Source: Cyrtodaria siliqua (Eukaryota > Mollusca > Bivalvia > Adapedonta > Hiatellidae). Taken from it: a DNA stretch of 64,000 bases. Made by a program: the position numbers and the translations under genes. Position 1 is the first letter of the stretch, and each line of letters opens with the position of its first letter. The notes under the pieces are model-generated. The model had not been told where the DNA came from and ran no database searches. It was given only the letters and a program-made list of their open reading frames with translations. This document shows, one piece after another, positions 27,001-39,000 of the stretch. The DNA lies in assembly GCA_037043455.1 (NCBI GenBank), contig JAWPHD010001438.1, positions 248,001 through 312,000 of the forward strand, written 5' to 3'.

Positions 27001-30000
27001 TTTCACTAATTGAATCATCTGTATAAACAAGGATATCACACGTACGGAATCATTCTTATAAAACACCGATTTAGTTTAGATGCAAATGCAGGTATGTTTA
27101 AATCATGTTTCTGATAGATGACAGACGTGCCAAGTGGCGTTTTTTTACATTAATATTTAGTTTCGTTACATCTTGAAGTAACTGTCCTGCCAACAACAGC
27201 CATTTTTTACAAAATATGTACACCGTTTCTAAACCTACTGACCACGAGGTATATGAATAACTTACATTCATATCATTACGTATATTTGTTATTTCTACCA
27301 CCTTGCTGATTGGCCGGGCATTCGCCTTGCCCATACACTTATTGGCTTTTATAAAACGAGGCTTTGTTTAGCCAAACTTCAACCATTTTGATGTTAGCAA
27401 TATTCAGAAATCGTCGTCAAAACCCGACTTTATATATTGCAGTGTCGTAGGCGTCACGTGACTCACAAGTATGCTCTTTCGGATGACCCTGATGATATTG
27501 GATATCGACGACCATGGGTGAGTACATATAAGTATGACATGTTAATTAGACGTTGTTACGACACATTCCTGTAAATATACTCGTAATTCATTAGACGTTG
27601 TTACGACACATTCCTGTAAATATACTCGTAATTCATCAAGTAGTACGATTAATATACACTTTATTGGTAGAAGTCTATAATATACACCGGCGGTCAATGG
27701 AAACGCACCAGTAGATTATATAGGCGTTAGATATTATTGCTTAAGTAAATTATAATTATAACTGCATGTTTTGAAATTGAAGGATATTAATTAGAAAATG
27801 CAAAGACTGATTGCCTCGTAATTCCTAAACATGGTGTTTCAATTAAAGTCACACATTTTAATACCGGTTATGGCCAACCGTTTTCCCGTTCCTATCAAAT
27901 CAACCCGACGTTACAAAATTCCAATTAGACAATGCCAGGCCAAACTTAGCTAGAGTTACAAGTGATGTTTTCTCCCTGGAATAACGAGACATCGGGATGA
28001 TTTCCTAGGAAGCGTAAAATGGTTGGCAATACCCGGTATTAAAATGTTTGACTTTTATTTTCTACCAATGTGACTTTAATTGAACATTATACACCATGAG
28101 ACAATCCGTGTTTGCATTTGTTAATGTTTATACTTCAATTTCAAAATTTGCACTTATTATTATAAATAATATTAAGCAAGAACATTTAACACCCATATAA
28201 TGTACTGGTGCGTTTTAATTGACCGCCAGTATATATCGAGGATATTTTTCTTTTGTTATGAATAACACTTTCTATTTTCACGAATGCGAATCATGAGTGA
28301 AAATATAAATGTTTTCTCAGTTCAAGATGAAATAAAATATATTATTCACGATAAAACAACACATTTTCCTTTTATTTTATGATTTTACAAACATTTTTTT
28401 AGGGAAATTACGGTAAAACAACAGTGGAGGCAATTTCAATAACTAATCTGCCTTACACATGTTTTTTCCGACTACAAAAACAATAGTCCATTTTAGATAT
28501 TTTATTTATACCCAAATAAAACATTTTTTTTTCAAATATTTATATTGGCAGTCATTTTCTTTTAACTTTTAAAATCCATTAAAATCATTGTTTGAATAGA
28601 ATGTACAATTCGGAATAGAATGTACAATTCGCAGTGTTTTTTTTTTAAAAAAGTAGTCCCGGCAGCTACTGTGAAAATAAAACTCTATATTTCACTACGT
28701 GAAATAACACTTTTATTTCACTGATAAATTACAGTAATATTTCATTGCTTATCATAGAATAAATTGAATTACATGTGTCAACAAGAATGAATTGAATTGA
28801 ATTGAATTGGATTTTATAGTCGCACCAACAGCTAAGGTTATATGGCGACTTTCCTGCTTCTACTGGTGGAGGAAGACCCCAGATGCCCCTCCGGGCAATT
28901 TGTGTACACGGGCGGGCACCTGGGTAGAACCACCGACGTTCCGCAAGCCAGTAACAAGAATGAATAACAAAAGCAGATATAAAAGTCGAACAGGAAATGT
29001 AGCATTCACGGCCCACAGTCAACCACAAACACACGTGGAATTAAGGCGGGACCCCGTAATGGACAATTACAAAGATAAATACGGGGCAAAATGTGTGACA
29101 TCACAAACATAAAAGGGTTGGATGTAGGGCACATATTTTTACAATTTCAACTGTTTGATACTGAGTCATTTTTCTGCAATTTCTGCATGCAATTTCAGCT
29201 TTTATTATTTTATTATTTTATTTACAATTTGAACTTTCGATTAACCAGTAATATTTTTGAAATTTCAACTGTTTTTTTACTATATTAACTCTTCGATGCG
29301 AAGTCATATTTCACGTTTTAACTTCTCAACTAACTAGTCTTTTTTTTTACAATTTCAACTTTTTCATAATATAATCATATAATTTTAATTTCAGTTATAT
29401 GATATACAGTTTTGACTTGATGATTAAATTACACTTTGTTGATACCTAGTCATATTGACAATCTCTACGTTGAGAAACTGTAAAAAGGTACGCTATTTAT
29501 TATTTGTGTATTTTAATACCGCAGACCAACAATGCCCAACACAATCCAGAGTATGGCGCGTATGACAATAAAGTCGAACTTCAGAACGAAGGAGACGCCG
29601 CTGGTGGAGAAATAAAAAACCCGTCAACGTATTACAATCTTACAGATATTGACTTAAAGGAGGGCAACGGCAGGGCAGCCAGTGCAGAGTCAAGTGCAGA
29701 TCCGGTAAGTGTCTATTTATAATAGTAGATACAACAGTCGAACGGGAAATGTAGCATTCACAGAACACAGTCAACCAAAAACACGCGTTTAAAACATATA
29801 CTGAGCAAAATAAATCTAGCACATGAAATGCATGTCATTCCATTGACGAGATACGAAGCCGTATATGTTCGGGGACGAATAAAGTGGCATAGATATGGCA
29901 ATTATAATGGTACAAAATCATTTGTAAACAAAGTTGGTTATAAAAATAAAGCAATTATGTTGGGGAACATACTTTATAGGTTATATAACGTTATGTAATT

Positions 30001-33000
30001 GTTGTGTGAGAATAAGAATGATTTGTGAGAACATTTTAATTGTTTTTAAAAAATGACAGTTTGGGCAATTCTTGTCAATGCCAAATATTAAATTTGTTCA
30101 AAGCAATGCGTTTGAATAACGAAATAAGTTGTTTTTATTAAATGGGACGTAATTCTATTACTTCGTTTAGAACATGATAAAATAACACAATTCTTTGAAA
30201 GTCACATCCTAGTATTTACAAAAGCTTCGAAATATTATATTAATGTTCATATGTTTATCCATGTCCCTGAAGCGTCGAGCTAAACTTATTTTGTTGTTTA
30301 CAACAGTTACAAAGATAGATAGAAGTAAGGTTTGTGATGTCACGAACATATAAGGGTTGGCACACGTGACATCACGAACATATAAGGGTTGGCACACCAA
30401 ATACTTGATACAAATGGTAGCTCTCTTGCTTGGCATACATCATAGAATATAAGAATCCATCATGAGTATCCATGTAAGATATGAAAAGCTCACCCGAGGG
30501 TCACAATTATAACCCGGGACGAGGCTCTGCCGAGTTCCTGGTTGCAATTCCGATCCCGAGGGTGAGATTTACCTATCTCCCATGGATAAACTCATGACTG
30601 ATTATTTTCCTTGCATATCTTGGGTGAGATGGAAATATCTAGCCCGGTAAAATGACGGATATCATAGTGCGGTATGCAAGAAAGGGTAGTTCTAGGTCTG
30701 GTCAGCCCGTTGTCGGTATCAGTGACTGACTGGTCAGCCCGGTGTCGGTATCAGTGACTGACTGGTCAGCCCGTTGTCGGTATCAGTGACTGGGTGGGGT
30801 ATCATGTCATGTGTCTACGGCGTGTTATTCCACTGTGGCAGCACTAGATAGTTGAGCATTGAGCTCACTGCTACAAGAAGACACCGTGGTGATATGACTG
30901 AAATATTGTTAAAAAAGATGTTGTATCCCATACATCCATACCTTAGACACGTTTGCCATACGCCCGTATTGGTGCATTTACGTTTACGTTCCGTTTAATA
31001 AAAAAAAGGTTTCTAAGTCATTTCACAATTAGTGTAAAAAGCTTGAATATTTTTATTTATTCAACATATTTTATTTTATGTTCGTGCTATGTTAAGCTAA
31101 TCCACCAAGATGTTTTTTTGCATGTATTTTGTGACAATTTAACCCTTAACCCGCTAAGCACGACTATAATAGCCTTTGCGTCCATTGTAAACCCAGATCA
31201 GACTGCCAGTAACTTTGTCATATGAATGGAATGGTCTTCATTCAAAGAAAGAACAGTTCATTATATATATGTAGTTGGTTAAGGGTTAATGTGTCATCAT
31301 TTATTTCAACTAAGAATGTGTTCAAATGTGGCGGTCCGATACATTTGTTTAATATGAAACACCTTTTTATACCCAATTGATTTATAATTGTTTATGAAAA
31401 CCCAGTTGATTTATATAGAGATTATTAAATGAGTATTTTCATATCACACCCTATATCAGGCGTGAGACTTCATATCATTCTGAGAGCTTTTGCTCGAGAG
31501 CTGATATGGGACGCGTGCCTGATATAGGGTGTGATATGGGACGCGTGCCTGATGTAGGGTGTGATATGGGACGCGTGCCTGATGTAGGGTGTGATATGAA
31601 AACTACTCATGTCTTATTCTATTTATCCTATCCTTGCCTATATATTTTTTTTTATTAAAATATTGCTATATTTTACGCTTGAAAAGAAGACATCAGCGGG
31701 GGGAAAACAAACAATTGTGCAGCGACTGAGAAGCGAACCCAAGCAGAGAGTTTGTGCGACTCTGTTTACATATGCTAAGCAAGAATACTCTTAATCGGAA
31801 AAGCATTCGGATCTTTCCGTAATCGGAAAAGCATTCGGATCTTTCCGTAATCGGAAAAGCATTCGGATCTTTCCGTAATCCGGTTCGTTTTTCTGTAGTT
31901 ACCCAAATAAATCAAGGATTTGTCAATAAGTTTATTGACAAATCCTTGAATAAATATAACTTTTTTTCATCCATTATTTCACCCGTGTGATAAAGCTTTA
32001 TTGCCCGATAGATTGATATGACCAGCTACGCCTGTGTCGTATCGTATTTTCAAAAACAACGTATTTATAGGCAAGTATGGGATACAATTGTTTATGAAAT
32101 AAATGTTTAAACCTTGTTGATTTATAATAGTTCAGGAGAGCAATGTGTTCACCAAGTGGATTTATATTTGTTTTCGTGTTTTTCACCAACTTGATTTAGA
32201 CGGTCTATGTATTTATTTTTCCCAGAATAAAATCACGGTTCTTTGATACGAACCGACGCTAGTATGTAAATAGTAACATTATGTAAGTATGTGGTCACAG
32301 TCTGTCCGAAATAGCGTGCTTTCTAATCGTCCCTTTTCTGTTTTGTATGAAACCCGTTTTCTGTGTCTTCTGTTTGTGTTTTGATAACTGGTTTGAATCA
32401 TCCTTTCTTTCAAACCACGACATTAAAAGACAGATGTAAATGAATACCTTCAAAATTGGCATTTTTTTTCAAAATGGCGTAAAATATAACTGTAATTGTC
32501 GTCTGCAATTTTGTCGTCAGAATGCTCGATTCTGATTTAATACCAGATAACATTGTTTTGGCATGTATTGTTATAAAACTTAATAAATTCACATTTGCAC
32601 ATTTTTCCGTTAAGTTGTGATGTGTTTGCACAGATTTTAAAATAGACGAAAAGGGTTTCATATGAATACATAGAGAATCACTCGTACTAACAAGTTAATA
32701 GTGAAGCCTGTTTTTAACATGTTTGTGATAACTTTGTATTACTTAAAAATGCACACGTTTTTATTGCTTAGATATTCATTATTTACACAGACCTGATAAT
32801 ATTAAACAGATCGGAAACCTGAACCAGTGAAGTGGCTAAAATATCACGTGGCACCTACGTGGCACCTTTACATTTTTTTATTTTTTTTTGTTTGTTTTGT
32901 TTTGATTTTTGTTTGTTTGTTTGCTTGAATATTCATTGGTTTGGATGAAAATACATTCAAAATATTAAAATGATTAGCAAAATACGATTATACTAATTTA

Positions 33001-36000
33001 TCTTTTTTTCAAAAAAAGATGCAAATAAGCAAACTGAATATTACTTTTGTTTTTTCTTTAAACATTGAGGGAATTACATAGTGAAACGTTCTGTTGAACT
33101 TCTTTTTTGCTTAAATTGTTTAATAAGTAAGAAAAATGCCATAATGAAGGAGAAATATATTCGTTTATTTAAAAAAAAAATTGTTTACCTATATGAAACC
33201 AGTAGGCAAAAAGTTCTTTATAATGTTTAGGCAAATGGTCACACAGTGCCGCGTGAAACTGGGATCAAATTAACAGTTTCCTATCTATTTATTATTATGC
33301 CTGTGTACAAAACAGTTAATAGTGAACACTGTTTTTAACATCGTTTTTGTAGTACCATTGATATAATGGCTTAATGTTACTTTAATATACACACTATTTT
33401 ACTTTTTTATAAAACCAGTATTTAGATATCTGTGTGTTTCTTGGTAGTTGTTTTAAAGCAAACAGCGTGTAAGTTGTCTCTTAAATGGAGAATTGTCTGC
33501 ATCCTGTATCTTCCTGATACACACATGACAACATTCAGGTCTAAATTTAATGTTTATTTTGCCCTTTACCGACCTAGCATTTTAAACCAGGGTTTGTAGG
33601 CATTTTTCTCCAATCACGGTGTACTGTTTTAGTGTCTGTAAAAACGCGTTTGTGTAACTTTTGTTCTTTTGTCATTAATACACCAACCAATGTTTTCTCC
33701 CACAGGGGTATGTCAAACCCAGGGGAATTAGACAAATGTGAAAATTTACTGTCTAATTCCCATCCCTAGGAGTTACATTTGTCTAACAGCGTCTACCAAA
33801 ATACTCGATATAATTTATCTTCATGTTGGTTACGTGTTTCTGTCTATTTCCCGGTGTCATCATTGATGTCTAATCCACGGGGTATGCCCGCCGCCCCGCC
33901 CCACTCCCACCGCTCTCCCCACCCCATCCCACCATCTCCAGTGGGCGAAAACATTGATAGGTGTATAAGTTGTTTCTTCAATAATAGTGTTACTTGTTTC
34001 GTGTCTATGACACGTGATGGCATATGTAACACGTGTGCAGTTGGTTTTCATATTCCCACAACGTTGCTATTATTGTCCACCATTTAAAAGAGCTTAATAT
34101 TCCTTTATTTCTACCATACAACAGCTTGTATTAACACCTAATGGCTTTTTTTTGCATTTTAATACAAGCACCTAATTACTAACCTCGCCTGCGGCGTAAA
34201 TACCTCTATTAAGAGACCACTTTCTTTTAGCCCACTGTTTCAATTCACAATTGTATCGTTTTAAATTACAATACACCTATATTAAGAGACCACCTGTGTT
34301 AAGATAACTATTTTACTCTTCTCTTAAGAGGTATTTTGATACAGGTTGGACTGCATAGCATTTTGTCAGCTTTGGTTTCTTTTTGACAGCCTAAAACTCG
34401 TGCAAAATGGTATATTTAATTGTATGTGCCCTTCATAACCCGCTTGCGGTTTATATAGACAGAGGCGCGTATCTTGATCATTCAACATTGAAAAAAACAC
34501 CCTCTAACTTCATGTTTAACTATTGAAGCGTAACACTTGTCCTTGCTTCTTTGACTTCGTACCGCACTGGTGACATATAACGCAAGGATGGGAAGGTAAT
34601 TTAACAATTGTAATCTCAAATTTCTAGCACCTCCAATGCCAAACACAGGACATGATGGGAAGACAACGATGGGACACTACCATGTTCTGCATAATTATCA
34701 GTCTTAAAGGAGCACATGGCAATCTTGACGTTATTATCAAACATTAAAATTATCATCTCCATTTATTTATCCAGTATCATTTTGACTTTAAACCTGCTGG
34801 CTTATAATGAAATAACATGTATATATGTTATTGGTGCAATATAATCAACTGTTAGTAATACGCAAAAACAATTTGCTTTGAACGCGAGTTTTTACAAAAA
34901 TCAAGATTGCGATGTGCACCTTTAAATGTACAGTAGTGAAAAGTATCATTCCATCTCATACGGGAGACAACTCTTGTAATGTTTTGTCCTTTCTTTCACT
35001 GTCTATTTATTCTTAATAATTATACTTTGTATACACGTTCTTCTTTTTGTTTTTCTGTTTGTTGTAAGTTAATCTTTTTGTAACCTACACTGTGTTGATG
35101 TGCCGTTAAACAACATTCAATTCAATTATTTTTGTTTGCTGTTTGTTGTATCACGGTAGAATGTACTATATATATATACATATATACAGTGTAATGACGT
35201 CATACATGTGAGTCGTGATCTGCGCCTTGAAAGACTCGTCAGCGCAGATTCCTCTGTAGATCATTGGATAAGGCCTAAAGCTTATATTATCATACCTCTG
35301 CCCAGCGTGAGTTCGCTCAAGGGCGGAGTCTGATGAGAAACGGCATCATCTCACCTCCATCTGAGGTTTCAGTCAAAATATAACAAGATATGTTAGTGGA
35401 ATGTAAAAACCTGTTTTATTTCATTTGGTACATCAGCGCGTAATTTATGTGATTTAGCGACATCGTTGTCGGAAATACGCCTCGAATGCAAAGTTCCGAG
35501 CTGTCGAGAAAGCTTATATACCCTAGAGATTTGACCCATTCAAAAGTGCCTCAGGTATTTACACCTGTACAAAATTCTACGGTGTCCTGTTAGGGCCATC
35601 TTACCATCTTATCTTACCATCGACCATCGATGGTAAGATGCGATGGTTATTGGTAACATGCAATGGTCAGATGCTATGGTCGATGGTAAGATGCGATGGT
35701 CTATGGTAAGATGCGATGGTCAAATGCTATGGTCGATGGTAAGATGCTATGGTCTATGGTAAGATGCGATGGTCGATGGTAAGATGCGAGGGTAAGATGG
35801 CCCTAACAGGACACCGTAATATTCCCATGTTGTCTCACAAACAGCTCAATGCAAATGCAATGGAGCATATGGTCAGTGTCTGTGAACAACAACAAAGGAC
35901 GGAGCTAAACTAAATGCACGGCTCATCAACATATGTTTCCAGATACGCATGGAATTGCTCACCATCACATTATTTAGGTTATTTAGAGCAGCTCCCTGAG

Positions 36001-39000
36001 ATAATATGAGGACACACAGAAATCGGGGATCACCCTTCTCGTATTATGTAAGTTTCCCATGGCTATGTTACATATGATAGACTGCGGCCCTCTTCTGTTT
36101 TAATCACACAAAAGAGCCATTAAAGCCAACAGGAAATGTAGCATTCAAGGACCACAGTCAACCAACAACACGCACAGAAGCAATCACAAACATGGAAGGG
36201 TTGACAATAAGGCTACAGCCTTGGAACGGTCAGTGGCAAACAAGGCCGCTGGGGTTTAAAACAGGTTCTAGATTGCACCAAACCTCACTGTTACCCTATG
36301 GTCATTCCAATAAAACGGGACAGTGTAAATAAAGAAATCATCCGCCATGTTATATTCTCCAACGAACTAGTAGCATTAATAGTGAATATAAATATAACAC
36401 ATGATCATGTATATATATCAATACAAAACACAAACTCCTAGAGAGCCACAGCCCAAGTACTCAATGACGTGGAAGAAGCCAGAGCAACAAGATAACAATC
36501 CGTTAAGGGTACGACAAGACAAGATTGAAGACAAACATCAAACGCTACCGTCTTTTGAAGGTGTTGTAATTTGTCATTAACATTAAGGACATTGAGGGCT
36601 GGCGTGGCGCAGTCGGTAGCGCGGCGGATTTGTAACCGGAGGCCCCGGGTTCAATCCTCCGTGGTGCCACTGAGTTCCGTCGGTGTGTTCTTGGGCAAGA
36701 CACTTTTCCTTAGCCTCGTCCGTCGGATGGGGACGTAAACCGGGCGGTCCTGTGTATCGGTCTATCCTCCGAGCACGTTAAAGAACCATAGGAATCTATT
36801 CGATAATAAGAGTAGGGCAGGTTCCCGGATTCCTATGTATCCTTCCCCTCTCTCTGGGGCGGCTCTAAATAACCTATACTGTGTTGATGAGCCGTTAAAC
36901 AACATTCAATTCAATTCCTTAGATCTCTAAAATTAGTCCTTTGATCCCTTGGTCTCTTAAAGAATGTGCACATGTTCCCCAGATTCCTAAAATATGGCCA
37001 TGTTCCGCATATAATCCATGGGATGACCTCACTATATACGGACTCTTAAATGTGGCTTCCGTTGTGTTTTTTTTTGCACGGATTTCATAAATTCAATACT
37101 TAAAGGTTTGAATTATAAAAGCAAGTCAATTTCTCCAAATGTCTCCTTCTTCAGAATGCACCCTGAACCTGGAGATTATCGGTCCAGTATCATAGAGATA
37201 AACAAATCATTCACTTTCTCCTTATGCTTCTTATCTCTGAAGCCGATGGCATTAACCAGGCGGTTGTCTGGGCATGTAACATGGACCATAGAGGTTAAAG
37301 GTAAATTACTCCTTAAGCTTCTTATCTCTGAAGTCGATGGCATTAACCAGGCGGTTGTCTGGGCATGTAACATGGAATATAGAGGTTAAAGGGAAATTAC
37401 TCCTTAAGCTTCTTATCTCTGAAGTCGATGGCGTTCACCAGGCGGTTATCTGGACATGTAACATGAGATCAAAAGCAAATGACTTACCCCAGAAGGAGAC
37501 GTTCAGCGAGCGACCATCCGTTCATGTCACAGAGAGATATAAAAGCACAACATATCGTCTGTCAGAAGTGGGCTCTATAAAGCCTAAATAAAGTGATATT
37601 GAGCTTTTTAAATATTAAGATATAAAATAAATACTTAAACCGTTGTTAGCTTCCTTAAGCTGTGGTAAGCGTTATTGTGACATGTGTGTTTGTTACCGTA
37701 GTATAACTTGTTTGTTGATAGTGTTTTATCCTTTCACCCATATTAACAGTAATTTCAGTAAGTTAACCTTGGTGTTTATTTTACCGTTTATCATGGCACT
37801 GTTAATAATTAATAACCTATTGATAGACACTTCTTTATTTGATATATTTCTTGTTGCTCGTGATTTATTAATCATTTTAAGTGTAACGCCAGTGTCAACA
37901 TTTATATAAATTAGGTATATATACTTACTTAAATTTTTTAGTTTTGACTAAGTTCTTTTTAAGTTTTCCCAAACCAATTTCTATTAAAATTAGATTTTTT
38001 TTTACAGATTTAATAATAATTTATAGCAGATATGTTACAATATATGTGTTAAACATCACACTATTACTAGCAACAAATGCAACTAGATTGAACTACAAGT
38101 TATTACAACATTAGTTACAGCACTCCCCATTATCGAGACTAGTGACGTACTGCCTGCTAAGTTTTGCTTAGTGGTGAAGTTGATGAGTATTTCAAGAACA
38201 TTATTAAACCCTTCAACAAATGTTGATAGCGGCGCCAGGCTCCAGCTTTAATGAGAACAGTATATATCACATGTCCAAACTCATTAAATAAAATCTAAAA
38301 TAGAAGTCAGTAGCACATTAACAGTCAATAATATATTAACTACCAAAGTGGGAAGTCTAAAGTTGCCTATTTGGCCAACATGTCCTTAAGTTTTACTTTA
38401 ATTTGTACAGACTCAGGCAGCCACTTAGTACTAATTCTCATATTATATTAATATATTAACTTTGCTTACTTTAGAAATTTAAAATTTAAAAGTTAGGTAT
38501 TCATTATTTTCCATTGCAGAGATGTTCAGATTTTATCTTATTTTCAGTATGTGATAAAACTTGCGGTACTCGGTTTTTATCCTTAGGTTCTATAGTGAAA
38601 TAAAAATCTTTGGCAGTGTAAAATGACGATAATGTTCAAGATTTTGATTTTGAAAGATACATATTTTTAATCAATTTGCATGAATGTGCATGAAATATGC
38701 AGGGTTTTAAAAGAATCACACTGTAGAACCTTAATTTTAACTTGGTTGAACATCAAGGATAAAGACCGGGTTTATCACCTACCAGAATGTATTGGGTATG
38801 TCTTATTTCTGGTCACTGACTGGTCAGTTTTTTGATGATGCTCTATCAAAATTATGAATATAACTTGCGTCAAGTTGCTTAAGAAATTAAGAATTTACAA
38901 TGAACTCGATAAGTTGTGGAGAAACCGTGACACGACTACCGTTTATATGAAGTTATCCCTTGAAATTAACTTTCTGTTTTTCTATATTTACAGACACTTA

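Larger units (their letters stand above)
29705..38993 (+). other. 9.3-kb last intron of the mucin gene
   Basis: Borders gtaagt and tttacag. Beyond the repeats annotated separately (R1 pieces, piggyBac-like MITE, tandem repeats at 30344-30390, 30690-30795, 31500-31600 and 31794-31877, T2-like MITE, MITE with minisatellite, SINE B, 91-bp repeats) I see no convincing exon. Short ORFs such as 33779-34087 lack codon structure and domains. Alternative tail exons cannot be excluded. Confidence 0.6.

Noticed and set aside
34634..34706. Possible alternative last exon reading PPMPNTGHDGKTTMGHYHVL
   Set aside because: It looks protein-like after a tctag acceptor, but the needed phase does not match the exon ending at 29704, and it runs into a MITE.
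35329..35345. Second hammerhead (CTGATGAGAAAC)
   Set aside because: There is no room for helix II between CTGATGA and GAAA.
36598..36670. tRNA gene
   Set aside because: The A and B boxes are present, but the sequence continues into a SINE body and tail. The same applies to 46873-47127 and 61031-61110.
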